Origin: Holophagales bacterium
GTDB lineage: Bacteria > Acidobacteriota > Thermoanaerobaculia > Multivoradales > Multivoraceae
Direction: 5' to 3'
Length of the DNA: 64,000 nucleotides
Assembly: GCA_009843505.1 (NCBI GenBank)
Contig: VYDI01000019.1
Span: 64,501-128,500 of the forward strand
In this document: positions 32,918-40,991 of the stretch, piece after piece
Layout: each line of letters begins with the position of its first letter
Numbering within the stretch: the stretch's first letter is position 1
Made by a program: the position numbers and the translations under genes
The notes under the pieces: generated by a model
What the model saw: only the letters and a program-made list of their open reading frames with translations
Told to the model about the DNA's origin: nothing
The model's database searches: none

Positions 32918-33256
32918 TCAGGCGAGCGAAGCGACTGCCTCGTCCTCGTCCTCCAGGATGTCCAGCACCGTGACCAACTGGGTGATCTGCAGCACCCCGA
33001 GGACCCTGCTCGGCATGGAGAACAGACGCAGCTTGCCGCCCCGGTTGGTGACCGTGGTGTAGGCCGCAACCAGCTCGCCGACACCGGAGGAGTCGATCGA
33101 ACGCACCCGGCCCATGTTGAGCAGGATGCTCGTAGCGCCCTCGCCGACCGCCGCCTGGACAGCCTCTCTCAGAGCCACATCGCCCTCGCCAATCGTGATC
33201 CTGCCCTGGAGATCGAGAATTGTCGCTCCATCGCGCTGGCGCTTTTCAATCTTCAT
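32918..33256 (-). CDS. STAS-domain anti-anti-sigma factor (RsbV/SpoIIAA type)
   Basis: A 112-residue STAS protein. The core matches anti-sigma factor antagonists: ATILDLQGRITIGEG, then ILLNMGRVRSIDSSGVGELVAAYT, where Ser56 or Ser57 in DSSG would be phosphorylated by the kinase anti-sigma factor. GGAGGAG lies 3-9 bases before the ATG at 33256. It starts 11 bp inside the RsbW-like gene, so the pair is translationally coupled, as partner-switch genes usually are. No sigma factor gene is near. Confidence 0.9.
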   Translation of the reverse strand: MKIEKRQRDGATILDLQGRITIGEGDVALREAVQAAVGEGATSILLNMGRVRSIDSSGVGELVAAYTTVTNRGGKLRLFSMPSRVLGVLQITQLVTVLDILEDEDEAVASLA

Positions 33257-33719
33257 TCGCTCCTCCCTGGTCTGCTTCGGCGCTGCTGCCCGGGGCACCG
33301 AACTTCTTGTGAAGCCGTACCTTCGTGCCGCCCTCGGCGCCGAAATCGTAGTCGATCTTATCCATGAACCTGCGCATGTAGAAGATGCCCCTGCCTTCGG
33401 TCCTGAGCAGATTGTCGGGGGCCAGCGGGTCCGCCACGGCATCCGGATCGAAGCCGCTGCCCTGGTCCTCGACCGTGATGTCGACTCCGCTCTCGTCCAC
33501 CGCCAGACACACATCCACCTTCTTCTCGGGATCGAGGCCGTTGCCGTGCTTGATCGCGTTGGTCAGCGCCTCCCGCAGCGCGATGCCCATCCAGTAGCCG
33601 GTCTCTTCGTCGATCGGCAGCGACTCGAGCGTTTCGTCCAGCACCGCCTGAACCAGTTCGATGTTCTCGTACCGGCTGCCGATGGAAAGCCGAATCGTCT
33701 GCTGAACGGGTTCCGGCAC
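33246..33719 (-). CDS. RsbW/SpoIIAB-type serine kinase (anti-sigma factor)
   Basis: A 157-residue GHKL-fold ATPase. The N box is ALREALTNAIKHGN (residues 47-60), the G1 box VEDQGSGFD (83-91) and the G2-like box EGRGIFYMRRFMD. Such proteins bind a sigma factor and phosphorylate the STAS partner, here the next gene. The GTG start is 13 bp after the dcd stop. The C-terminal 20 residues are disordered. The target sigma factor is not in the window, so the pair may act elsewhere. Confidence 0.9.
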   Translation of the reverse strand: MPEPVQQTIRLSIGSRYENIELVQAVLDETLESLPIDEETGYWMGIALREALTNAIKHGNGLDPEKKVDVCLAVDESGVDITVEDQGSGFDPDAVADPLAPDNLLRTEGRGIFYMRRFMDKIDYDFGAEGGTKVRLHKKFGAPGSSAEADQGGANED

Positions 33720-33732
33720 GGCAGCCTCCGCC

Positions 33733-34221
33733 TCAGGACCGGGCCCGGGTCGCGCCGCGCTGGTGCTGGTACCGGCTTCCAGCGCCCGGTTCGCCGTAGG
33801 CGGTCTGCGGCTCGGACTCCATCGCGATGAAGATGAGCTGGGCGATTCGGCGGCCGGCGTCCAGCACGAACGGCACCGGACCGAGGTTCTGCAGTTCCAG
33901 GGTGATGTTCCCCTCGAATCCCGGGTCGCACCAGCCGGCCAGCGAGTGGTTGATCCACAACCGGCCCAGCGTGGACTTGAGCTTCAGGTCGCACGCCACC
34001 GTACGCGGAATGCGCACGAACTCGAGAGTGGTGGCGAGCACGACCTCGCTCGGGAACAGCTTGATCCTGTCGCCGTGGAACTCCTCCGGATCGCGGGTGG
34101 GGCAGATCCAGTGGTCGCCGACACGGACGTCGTAGCTGGCCGCGTTCACCTGGTCCGGCTCGAAGGGGTCGACGCCGCCCGCCTCGCCCCAGGCGCGGAT
34201 CCAGTGGTCCGGCTTGATCAC
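33733..34221 (-). CDS. dcd: dCTP deaminase
   Basis: Deaminates dCTP to dUTP. The 162-residue product has the trimeric dUTPase-like fold: NAASYDVRVGDHW near residue 27, LKLKSTLGRLWINHSLAGWCDPGFEGNITLEL with the nucleotide-binding SxxGR and the catalytic Glu in DPGFEG, and the C-terminal SRYQHQRGA. It is shorter than most Dcd (about 185-190). GTG start. Between glpX and the rsbW-like gene on the same strand. Confidence 0.88.
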   Translation of the reverse strand: MIKPDHWIRAWGEAGGVDPFEPDQVNAASYDVRVGDHWICPTRDPEEFHGDRIKLFPSEVVLATTLEFVRIPRTVACDLKLKSTLGRLWINHSLAGWCDPGFEGNITLELQNLGPVPFVLDAGRRIAQLIFIAMESEPQTAYGEPGAGSRYQHQRGATRARS

Positions 34222-34257
34222 GGCCGCTCCGCCACGGTGCCGTACACGTTCCCCACC

Positions 34258-35232
34258 TCAGTAGAAGTAGACGGGACCGCCGTCCTCGCCACGGTGAATC
34301 GTTTCGACGAAGCGAATGACGCCCTCCTTGAGCGACATGGTCAACGTCGACGTCCGGAAGCCCTCCCCGAAGAAGCGGACGCCGCGGAGCAGGTCGCCGC
34401 CGGTGACGCCGGTGCAGCAAAACAGGATGTCCTGCCCCGGCGCAAGCTCTTCGGTCGTGTAGATGCGGTCGGGGTCCTCGATGTCGAACTCGGCGAGCCG
34501 CCGTTTCTGTTCGTCGGAAAGCGCGGACAGCCGCCCCTGAATCTCACCGCCGAGGCAACGCATCGCCGCCGCCGTGATCACTCCTTCCGGCGCGCCGCCA
34601 GCGCCGATCACCGCGTGGACCCCGGTGCCGCGGACCGCCGCCGCGATCGCCGTCGACAGGTCACCGTCGCCGATCAGCTTGATCCGGGCCCCGGCGGTCC
34701 GGATGTCGTTGATCAGGCCCTGGTGCCGGTCCCGGTCGAGTACGACCACGGTCAAGGCGCTGACGGCGCAGTCGAAGGCGCCCGCTATCGCCATCAGGTT
34801 GTCCTCGACCGGAGCATCCAGGTCGACCTTGCCGCGGGCGGTCGGGCCGACCACGATCTTGTCCATGTAGATGTCCGGGGCGTGGAGCAGCCCGCCGCGC
34901 TCGGACGCGGCGAGCACCGCCATCGCGTCGGAAGCCCCGGTGGCGCAGAGATTCGTCCCCTCCAGCGGGTCGACCGCGAAGTCCACCTGCAGATCGCCCG
35001 CGGCCCGGCGGCCGACCTCCTCGCCGACGTAGAGCATCGGCGCCTTGTCCCTCTCCCCCTCGCCGATCACCACCCGGCCGTCGATGGCCATGTCCGCCAG
35101 GACCCCGCGCATCGCCTCGACGGCGACGTGGTCCGAGTGGTGGCGGTCGCCGTATCCCATCGTCTGGGCCGCCGCCACCGCGGCGGCCTCGGTAACGGCG
35201 ACGAAGTCGTGGTCGCGAAGCTCGCCGGTCAC
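34258..35232 (-). CDS. glpX: Fructose-1,6-bisphosphatase class II
   Basis: A 324-residue metal-dependent sugar bisphosphatase for gluconeogenesis. Motifs: [42 protein letters not shown] and [10 protein letters not shown], which is the metal site (DPxEGT) of the inositol-monophosphatase superfamily. [15 protein letters not shown] and CCTGVTGGD follow as usual. The GTG at 35232 overlaps the acyl-CoA dehydrogenase stop as GTGA. Some class II enzymes also act on sedoheptulose bisphosphate. Confidence 0.93.
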   Translation of the reverse strand: MTGELRDHDFVAVTEAAAVAAAQTMGYGDRHHSDHVAVEAMRGVLADMAIDGRVVIGEGERDKAPMLYVGEEVGRRAAGDLQVDFAVDPLEGTNLCATGASDAMAVLAASERGGLLHAPDIYMDKIVVGPTARGKVDLDAPVEDNLMAIAGAFDCAVSALTVVVLDRDRHQGLINDIRTAGARIKLIGDGDLSTAIAAAVRGTGVHAVIGAGGAPEGVITAAAMRCLGGEIQGRLSALSDEQKRRLAEFDIEDPDRIYTTEELAPGQDILFCCTGVTGGDLLRGVRFFGEGFRTSTLTMSLKEGVIRFVETIHRGEDGGPVYFY

Positions 35233-36443
35233 GAACCGGCCCCCGCGGCGGCCAGCGCCGGCCGATCGGCGACTTCCCGAGCCTGGTCCCGGCTCATCGG
35301 CGGGTTGAAGGAGGGAATGCCGGTGATCGCCGCGCCGATCACGAGGCCGTGGATGTCGTGCGTGCCCTCGTACGTGTAGACGGATTCGATGTTCAGCATG
35401 TGGCGGACCACCGGGTACTCGTCCGAGATGCCGTTCGCGCCCAGGATCTCGCGCGCCAGCTTCGCGCACTCGCGCGCCACCCAGACGTTGTTCCGCTTGC
35501 ACATCGACACGTGCTGGGGCTCCATCGTCCCCGCCGTCTTCAGCCCCGCCAACTGGTAGACGAGGAACTGTCCCTTGGTGATCTCGGTGATCATCCAGGC
35601 CAGCTTCTCCTGGACGAGCTGGTGGCTGGCGATCGGCTGACCGGCGAACTGCACCCGTTGCCGGGCGTACTCGAGCGCCGTGTGGTAGCACTCCATCGCC
35701 GACCCGAGGCCCCCCCAGCAGATGCCGTAGCGCGCCTGGTTCAGGGTCTGCAGCGCGCTGCCGACACCCCGGGTCCCCGGCAGGATGTTGTCGGCCGGAA
35801 TCCGGCAGTTCTGGAACGAGAGTTCGCCGGTCGCCGAGGCCCGCAACGAGAACTTGCCGTGCATCTCGGCGCTGGTGAAGCCCTCCGTCCCCTGCTCGAC
35901 GAGGAACCCCCGGATCCCCTCGTCGGTGCGCGCCCACACGACGGCCACGTCGGCGACGTTGCCGTTCGTGATCCACTGCTTGGCGCCGTTCAGCACCCAG
36001 CAGTCCCCGTCCCGGCGCGCCCGCGTGCGCATCGCCGAGGGGTTCGAGCCGAAGTCCGGCTCGGTGAGCCCGAAGCAGCCGATCATCCGGCCGCTCGCGA
36101 GTCCGGGAATGAACCGGTCCTTCTGCTCGCGGGAGCCGAAGGTGAGAATCGGGTACATGACCAGGGAACTCTGGACCGAGACCATGCTGCGGACGCCCGA
36201 GTCCCCGCGCTCCAGCTCCTGCATGACGAGGCCGTACGCGACATCGCCCAGGCCCGGCAGCCCGTACTCCGAGAAGTTCGCCCCGAACAGGTTCAGATCG
36301 CCCAGTTCGGGGGCGAGCTCCATCGGCGCCTTCGCCTCGCGATGACAGTGCTCGATGATGGGCTTCACGCGCTCGTCGACGAACTGCCGGACGGTGTCCC
36401 GCATGAGTCGTTCCTCGCCGCTGAGCAGCGAGTCGAAGTTCAT
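35229..36443 (-). CDS. gcdH: Acyl-CoA dehydrogenase, glutaryl-CoA dehydrogenase type
   Basis: A flavoenzyme of about 404 residues. The segment [19 protein letters not shown] ([12 protein letters not shown]) and the C-terminal [16 protein letters not shown], with the catalytic Glu in TYEGTHDIH, are characteristic of glutaryl-CoA dehydrogenase, which converts glutaryl-CoA to crotonyl-CoA in lysine and tryptophan breakdown. [17 protein letters not shown] contacts FAD. The ATG at 36443 is used; a TTG at 36470 preceded by GGGAGAGG is an alternative. Assigned by motif only; related dehydrogenases cannot be fully excluded. Confidence 0.85.
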   Translation of the reverse strand: MNFDSLLSGEERLMRDTVRQFVDERVKPIIEHCHREAKAPMELAPELGDLNLFGANFSEYGLPGLGDVAYGLVMQELERGDSGVRSMVSVQSSLVMYPILTFGSREQKDRFIPGLASGRMIGCFGLTEPDFGSNPSAMRTRARRDGDCWVLNGAKQWITNGNVADVAVVWARTDEGIRGFLVEQGTEGFTSAEMHGKFSLRASATGELSFQNCRIPADNILPGTRGVGSALQTLNQARYGICWGGLGSAMECYHTALEYARQRVQFAGQPIASHQLVQEKLAWMITEITKGQFLVYQLAGLKTAGTMEPQHVSMCKRNNVWVARECAKLAREILGANGISDEYPVVRHMLNIESVYTYEGTHDIHGLVIGAAITGIPSFNPPMSRDQAREVADRPALAAAGAGS

Positions 36444-36541
36444 GAAATCAACGCCTGGAAATCGGTCCAAAGCCCTCTCCCGGGTGGTTCACGGCAGCGC
36501 CGAACCCTACCAGTCCGGGACGGGCTAGCATCCGACTCGCC

Positions 36542-37402
36542 GTGACGTTGATCCGAATCCTCCTGCCGCTTCTCGCAGGCGTCGGCTGCGCCTGGTGGAT
36601 CGACCGCTCGACAGCGGTCAGGGGGCTGCTGCCACCCGGCTTCGCAGGCGGCTCGCCGATCGCACTTCGACGGCGCGTCCTCGCGATGGTGTTGCTGGCG
36701 CTGGTGCTCTCAATCAGCGTGTTCGCGGCGGTCAGCCAGATCGTTCTGCCGGTGCCCGTCAACGAGATCGACTTCGAACGCCTGTCGCCTGTGAACGTCT
36801 TCCTGATGCTGTTCCTGATGCACGCGATCCTGGTCGTGACGCTTTCCGTGTGGATGGTCCTCGGCTACCGGCGCTGCGGGCATGACGCCCGCACCGTCGT
36901 CCTGAGCCAGCTCGGTCTGCGCACGCGGACCGGCCAGAGCCTGCCGGTCGAACTCGGGATCGGCTTCGGCACCGGCGTCGTTCTATGGGCTGGGGTGCTC
37001 TTCGTTCTGCTGATCACTGCACTTCTCGTCGGCGCCGTCGGCGGCTTCGAAAACCTGCCGAACGAGGCGCCGGAGATGGTGCTCTGGATGGGCAGCCTGC
37101 CCGTGCTCCTGCGCCTCATGGTCAGCCTCTCCGCCGGCGTCGTCGAGGAGGTCTTCTTTCGCGGCTTCCTCATGCCGAGAGCGGGCTTCGTCACCTCGAA
37201 CGTCCTGTTCGTCCTCGCCCACCTCTCCTACGAACAGCCGTTCATGCTCCTGGGCGTCGCCCTCCTCTCCGTCGGCTTCAGCTACCTCACGATCTGGCGA
37301 GGCAACATCTGGCCCGCCATCGCCGCCCACTTCCTCTTCGACGCGATCCAGCTACTCATCCTCGTGCCCTCAGCCGCCAACGCAGCAGGGAACTCACCGT
37401 AG
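36542..37402 (+). CDS. CPBP-family intramembrane protease (Rce1-like)
   Basis: A 286-residue membrane protein with about eight hydrophobic segments. The CPBP motifs are present: VVEEVFFRGFLMPR (EExxxR) near residue 200, LAHLSYEQ with the first His, and IAAHFLFDAIQ with the last His and Asp. CPBP proteins are putative metal or glutamate proteases acting in the membrane; targets are unknown. GTG start. Nothing in the context suggests a bacteriocin role. Confidence 0.85.
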   Translation: MTLIRILLPLLAGVGCAWWIDRSTAVRGLLPPGFAGGSPIALRRRVLAMVLLALVLSISVFAAVSQIVLPVPVNEIDFERLSPVNVFLMLFLMHAILVVTLSVWMVLGYRRCGHDARTVVLSQLGLRTRTGQSLPVELGIGFGTGVVLWAGVLFVLLITALLVGAVGGFENLPNEAPEMVLWMGSLPVLLRLMVSLSAGVVEEVFFRGFLMPRAGFVTSNVLFVLAHLSYEQPFMLLGVALLSVGFSYLTIWRGNIWPAIAAHFLFDAIQLLILVPSAANAAGNSP

Positions 37403-37498
37403 CTGGCACCGCCACGTCACTACCGCAGTGACAATGTCCACCAGTCCGCTAGGGATCGGGGGAAGGTTGCAGCCGACGGGCCACGTCGACGACCTCCA

Positions 37499-37678
37499 GC
37501 CTGCGCCCGGCGTCTGAGGGGAGGGTCCCAGCGAGGCTGTCGGCAAGCGTCTCCCGAGATCGTCACGTTGACCGACAACACCACGCAGCGCAGCCGACCG
37601 CAGCGAGCGCCGACTTCCCATCCACCAAGACAGCGTGAGCGGCCGCTGGGACCCTCCCCTCAGGCGCCGGGTGCAGGC
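37499..37678. repeat. Palindromic element with 35-bp inverted arms
   Basis: The left arm 37499-37533 and right arm 37644-37678 are reverse complements with two mismatches. The right arm contains CGCTGGGACCCTCCCCTCAG. The 110-base centre is without a supported gene. It fills most of the 311-bp gap between the CPBP gene and the nucleoside transporter. A 17-base part (CCGCTGGGACCCTCCCC) occurs again at 26902-26918, so the element is one of a family. Confidence 0.8.
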
Positions 37679-37713
37679 GGGTGCGTCCGACGACGCCGCG
37701 ACGCGACGCCGTC

Positions 37714-38913
37714 TCAGAGCAGCAGGCCGGCGATCGTCGCCGTCTGCAGGCAGGCGAGGGTGCCCGCGATCATCGCGCGGAGCCCGAGGCTGGCCAGTTC
37801 GCTCTTGCGCTCCGGAGCAATGCCGCCGATACCGCCGATCTGGATCGCGATCGACGAGAAGTTGGAGAAGCCGCACAGGGCGTAGGTGGCAATGACCTGG
37901 GACTTCTCCGACAACTGGTTCTCCGCCGAGATGTCCTCGAACCGCGAGTAGGCGACGAACTCGTTGGCTGCGGTCTTCAGGCCGAGTAGCGTTCCCACCG
38001 CGTCGGCTTCGGCCCAGGGCACCCCCATGACCCAGGCCAGGGGCCGGAACAGGAAACCCAGGATCATCTCCAGGTTGAGACCGGGAAGCCCGATCCAGCC
38101 TCCCACCGGGCCGAGCAGGCCGTTGACCAACGCCACCAGGGCGATGAAGGCGAGCAGCATGGCGCCGACGTTGAGCGCCAGCTTCAGACCGTCGCCGGCG
38201 CCCTGGGCGGCGGCGTCGATCATGTTGGCCCAGGGCGTCTTCACCTTGAAGTCGGCCTTCGCCGAGACCTTGTCGGTTTCCGTTTCCGGGATCATCAGCT
38301 TGGCCATCACCAGGGCAGCCGGCGCCGACATGACACTGGCCGCGATCAGGTGGCCAGCAGGGATGCCCATTCCCACGTAGGCCGCCATGACGCCGCCGGC
38401 GACCGTCGCGAAACCGCCGGTCATCACCGCCATGAGTTCGGAGCGGGTCATGCTCCCGACGTAGTGGCGGATCAGCAACGGCGCCTCGGTCTGGCCCACG
38501 AAGATGTTGGCCGAAGCCGACAGGGATTCGGGACCCGAAGTGCCCATCACCGTCGTCATCACGACCGCGAAGAGCTTGACCACCCGCTGGATGACGCCGA
38601 GGTGGTAGAGCACCGCCACCACGCTCGAGAAGAAGATGATCGTCGGCAGCACGCGGAAGGCGAACGGGACGAGATCGAAACCCTGGCCGAAGACGAAGCG
38701 CGATCCGTCGTCGGCGAAGGCGAGGAAAGCGGTCACGGCCCTGGTGGCCCACTCGAAGAACACCTCCCCAGGGGCGGTCCGCAGGATGAGCAGCGCCAGG
38801 ACGAACTGGATTGCGATGCCCGTGACCACGGTCCGCCAGCGGACCTGGAAGCGATTCGTGGAGAGCAGCCAGGCGATGCCCGGGATGACGAGGAGTCCGA
38901 TGAGACCCGTCAC
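37714..38913 (-). CDS. Concentrative nucleoside transporter (CNT/NupC family)
   Basis: A 399-residue membrane protein that imports nucleosides with H+ or Na+. It has about eight to ten hydrophobic segments and the CNT signatures: [39 protein letters not shown] (the GQTEAP substrate motif) and [29 protein letters not shown] in the C-terminal repeat. Sites are complete. The stop is 36 bp from the right arm of the palindromic element. Specificity is unclear. Confidence 0.94.
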   Translation of the reverse strand: MTGLIGLLVIPGIAWLLSTNRFQVRWRTVVTGIAIQFVLALLILRTAPGEVFFEWATRAVTAFLAFADDGSRFVFGQGFDLVPFAFRVLPTIIFFSSVVAVLYHLGVIQRVVKLFAVVMTTVMGTSGPESLSASANIFVGQTEAPLLIRHYVGSMTRSELMAVMTGGFATVAGGVMAAYVGMGIPAGHLIAASVMSAPAALVMAKLMIPETETDKVSAKADFKVKTPWANMIDAAAQGAGDGLKLALNVGAMLLAFIALVALVNGLLGPVGGWIGLPGLNLEMILGFLFRPLAWVMGVPWAEADAVGTLLGLKTAANEFVAYSRFEDISAENQLSEKSQVIATYALCGFSNFSSIAIQIGGIGGIAPERKSELASLGLRAMIAGTLACLQTATIAGLLL

Positions 38914-38937
38914 GGTCCGCCCAGCGGGCGCGGTCGC

Positions 38938-39894
38938 CTAGGGACCGCTCGCCTTCAGGAAGCTGAAGTAGTCGCTGTCGGTCGACACGACCAGCCAGGT
39001 GTTCGGGTCGATCGTCTTCTCGAAGGCCTCCATCGTGCGCAGGAACTCGTAGAAGTTCCTCGACTGGACCGACTGGTTGTAGGCCGAGGCGTAGATCTCG
39101 GTCGCCTCCGCATCGGCCCGACCCCGGATTTCGGTCGCCTGGCGGTAGGCCTCGGACTCGATCCGCTTCAGGTCGCGATCCATGTTGCCGAGAATCTCCG
39201 AGGCCTGGCCCTGTCCCTGGGAGCGGAAGCGGTCGGCGATCCGCTGGCGTTCCGAGATCATCCGGTTGAACACATCCGGCTCGACCTGCTGGCCGTAGTT
39301 GATGCGCCTGAACTGCACGTCCAGCACCTCGATGCCCAGATCCGCGGTCCGGTCCTGTGCCGCGGCCAGGATGTCCTGGCGGATCTTGTCGCGGCCGGTG
39401 ACGATTTCCTCGAGGCCGCCGCCTCCGTCCTCGTCGAGGCCGCCGCCGGCGTCCGGGTACGACTCGTCCGCCGCGGCCTCGCGGTTCGAACTGCGGATCA
39501 CCTCGATCAGGTCGTGGTTGGCGATCGCGTTGCGGGTCTCGCCGTCCAGGATGTCGTCGAGCCGCGACTGCGCGCCCAGCTCGTCGCGCAGGCGCTGGAA
39601 GAACAGCAGGGGGTCGGAGATCCGCCACCGGGCGTAGGTATCGACGAAGATGAACACCTTGTCGCGCGTCGGCAGTTCCTCGGCGGAGCCCTGCCACTCC
39701 AGGAAGCGGCGGTCGAAGTAGTGGGCCTTCTGGATGAAGGGCAGCTTGAACTTCAGTCCGGGAGTATCGATCGCGTCGCCAACCGGAGCGCCGAACTGCG
39801 TGATGATCGCCTGGCGATCCTCGGGAACGATGAACAGCGCGTTGCTCGCGACGAGCAGCACCACCAGGACCAGGAGGATGGTCAGGACCTTCAC
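38938..39894 (-). CDS. hflC: HflC, FtsH protease modulator
   Basis: A 318-residue band-7/SPFH protein with an N-terminal membrane anchor (VLTILLVLVVLLVASNALFI). SPFH features: VPEDRQAIITQFGAPVG, RDKVFIFVDTYARWRI, then a coiled coil rich in Glu, Arg and Ala (YRQATEIRGRADAEATEIYA). An acidic, Gly-rich insert (DESYPDAGGGLDEDGGGG) is unusual in HflC. With HflK it forms the periplasmic cage that controls FtsH. The GTG start overlaps the hflK stop as GTGA. Confidence 0.94.
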   Translation of the reverse strand: MKVLTILLVLVVLLVASNALFIVPEDRQAIITQFGAPVGDAIDTPGLKFKLPFIQKAHYFDRRFLEWQGSAEELPTRDKVFIFVDTYARWRISDPLLFFQRLRDELGAQSRLDDILDGETRNAIANHDLIEVIRSSNREAAADESYPDAGGGLDEDGGGGLEEIVTGRDKIRQDILAAAQDRTADLGIEVLDVQFRRINYGQQVEPDVFNRMISERQRIADRFRSQGQGQASEILGNMDRDLKRIESEAYRQATEIRGRADAEATEIYASAYNQSVQSRNFYEFLRTMEAFEKTIDPNTWLVVSTDSDYFSFLKASGP

Positions 39895-40928
39895 GGCGTT
39901 CCCTCCCCGGCCTGCTGGGCCGCGACCTGCCGCGAGGTCCTCGCGGCGCTGACTCCCTCGAAGCTCATGATCGGCGTCAGACCGTCGACGTCCTCGTCGA
40001 CGACGATCTTCCGGCCTACCTTCGGCAGCACCCGCTCCATCGTCTCGATGAACAGCCGCTTGCGCGTCACCTCCGGCGCCTGGCGGAACTCCTCGTAGAG
40101 GGCGTTGAAACGGGTCGCGTCGCCCTGGGCCCGGTTCACCCGGTCGAGCGCGTAACCCTCAGCCTGCTGGATCGTCTGCAGCGCCTGACCCTCGGCTCGA
40201 GGAATGACCCGGTTGTACTCCGCCTCGGCTTCGTTGACCAGCCGTTCGAGCTCCTGCTCGGCCTGGTTGACCGCGTTGAAGGACGGCTTGACCGGCTCGG
40301 GCGGGTTGTTGCTCTGGAGCACCACCTGGTCGATGGCGATCCCGGTCTCGTACTGGTTGCACAACTCCTGCAGCTCGACCTTCACCGCGCCCTCGATCTC
40401 GGCCCGGCCGACGGTCAGCACTTCGTTCACCGTGCGGTCCCCGACCACCTTGCGCATCACCGCCTCGCTCATGTCGCGGAAGGTCGCGTCCAGGCGGCGA
40501 ACCCGGAAGAGATACTGGTAGGGGTCGACGACCCGGTACTGGACCACCCACTCGACGACCGCGGCGTTCAGGTCGCCGGTCAGCATGTTCGCCTCGTCCG
40601 GGTTGGACACGAAGGAGCTTCGCACCCCCACGCTCTCGCTGCTGAAGCCGAACTCCTGCTTCAACTGGCGCCTCACGGGCACCTTGGTCAAGTCGTCGAC
40701 CAGCGGGATCTTGAAGCGCAGGCCAGGCTCGGTCGTGCCCGCGTACTTGCCGAGACGGAGGATGACACCCACCTCCTCGGGCTGCACCGTGTAGACACTG
40801 GACAGGGCCAGGAGGCCGGCCACGACCACCACGGCGATGATCTTCAGACCGCCCAGGCGCTCGCGCAGCGCCTTGGTCACATTGCCGAGATCGAGGGGGC
40901 TGTCGGCGCCGGGAAAGTTGTCAGGCAT
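39891..40928 (-). CDS. hflK: HflK, FtsH protease modulator
   Basis: A 345-residue SPFH protein, partner of HflC. It starts MPDNFPGADSPLDLGNVTK, has one membrane segment (IIAVVVVAGLLALSSVYTV) and the HflK features PEEVGVILRLGKY, TEPGLRFKIPL, MLTGDLNAAVVEWVVQYR and FNAVNQAEQELERLVNEAEAEYN. The ATG at 40928 is used; the frame stays open for another 2.4 kb opposite the helicase gene, which is not coding. Divergent from the helicase. Confidence 0.95.
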   Translation of the reverse strand: MPDNFPGADSPLDLGNVTKALRERLGGLKIIAVVVVAGLLALSSVYTVQPEEVGVILRLGKYAGTTEPGLRFKIPLVDDLTKVPVRRQLKQEFGFSSESVGVRSSFVSNPDEANMLTGDLNAAVVEWVVQYRVVDPYQYLFRVRRLDATFRDMSEAVMRKVVGDRTVNEVLTVGRAEIEGAVKVELQELCNQYETGIAIDQVVLQSNNPPEPVKPSFNAVNQAEQELERLVNEAEAEYNRVIPRAEGQALQTIQQAEGYALDRVNRAQGDATRFNALYEEFRQAPEVTRKRLFIETMERVLPKVGRKIVVDEDVDGLTPIMSFEGVSAARTSRQVAAQQAGEGTP

Positions 40929-40964
40929 AGCAAACGAGGCTATGCCATCGGCCCCCGGAAAACA

Positions 40965-40978
40965 ACCGCTGAAGCGGT
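40965..40978. promoter_or_regulatory. Perfect short palindrome between hflK and the helicase gene
   Basis: ACCGCT-GA-AGCGGT in the 63-bp gap between divergent start codons. On the minus strand it is followed by TGTTTTCC. It may be an operator or a hairpin; there is no direct evidence for either. Confidence 0.3.
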
Positions 40979-40991
40979 AGTCTCGCCGCCT

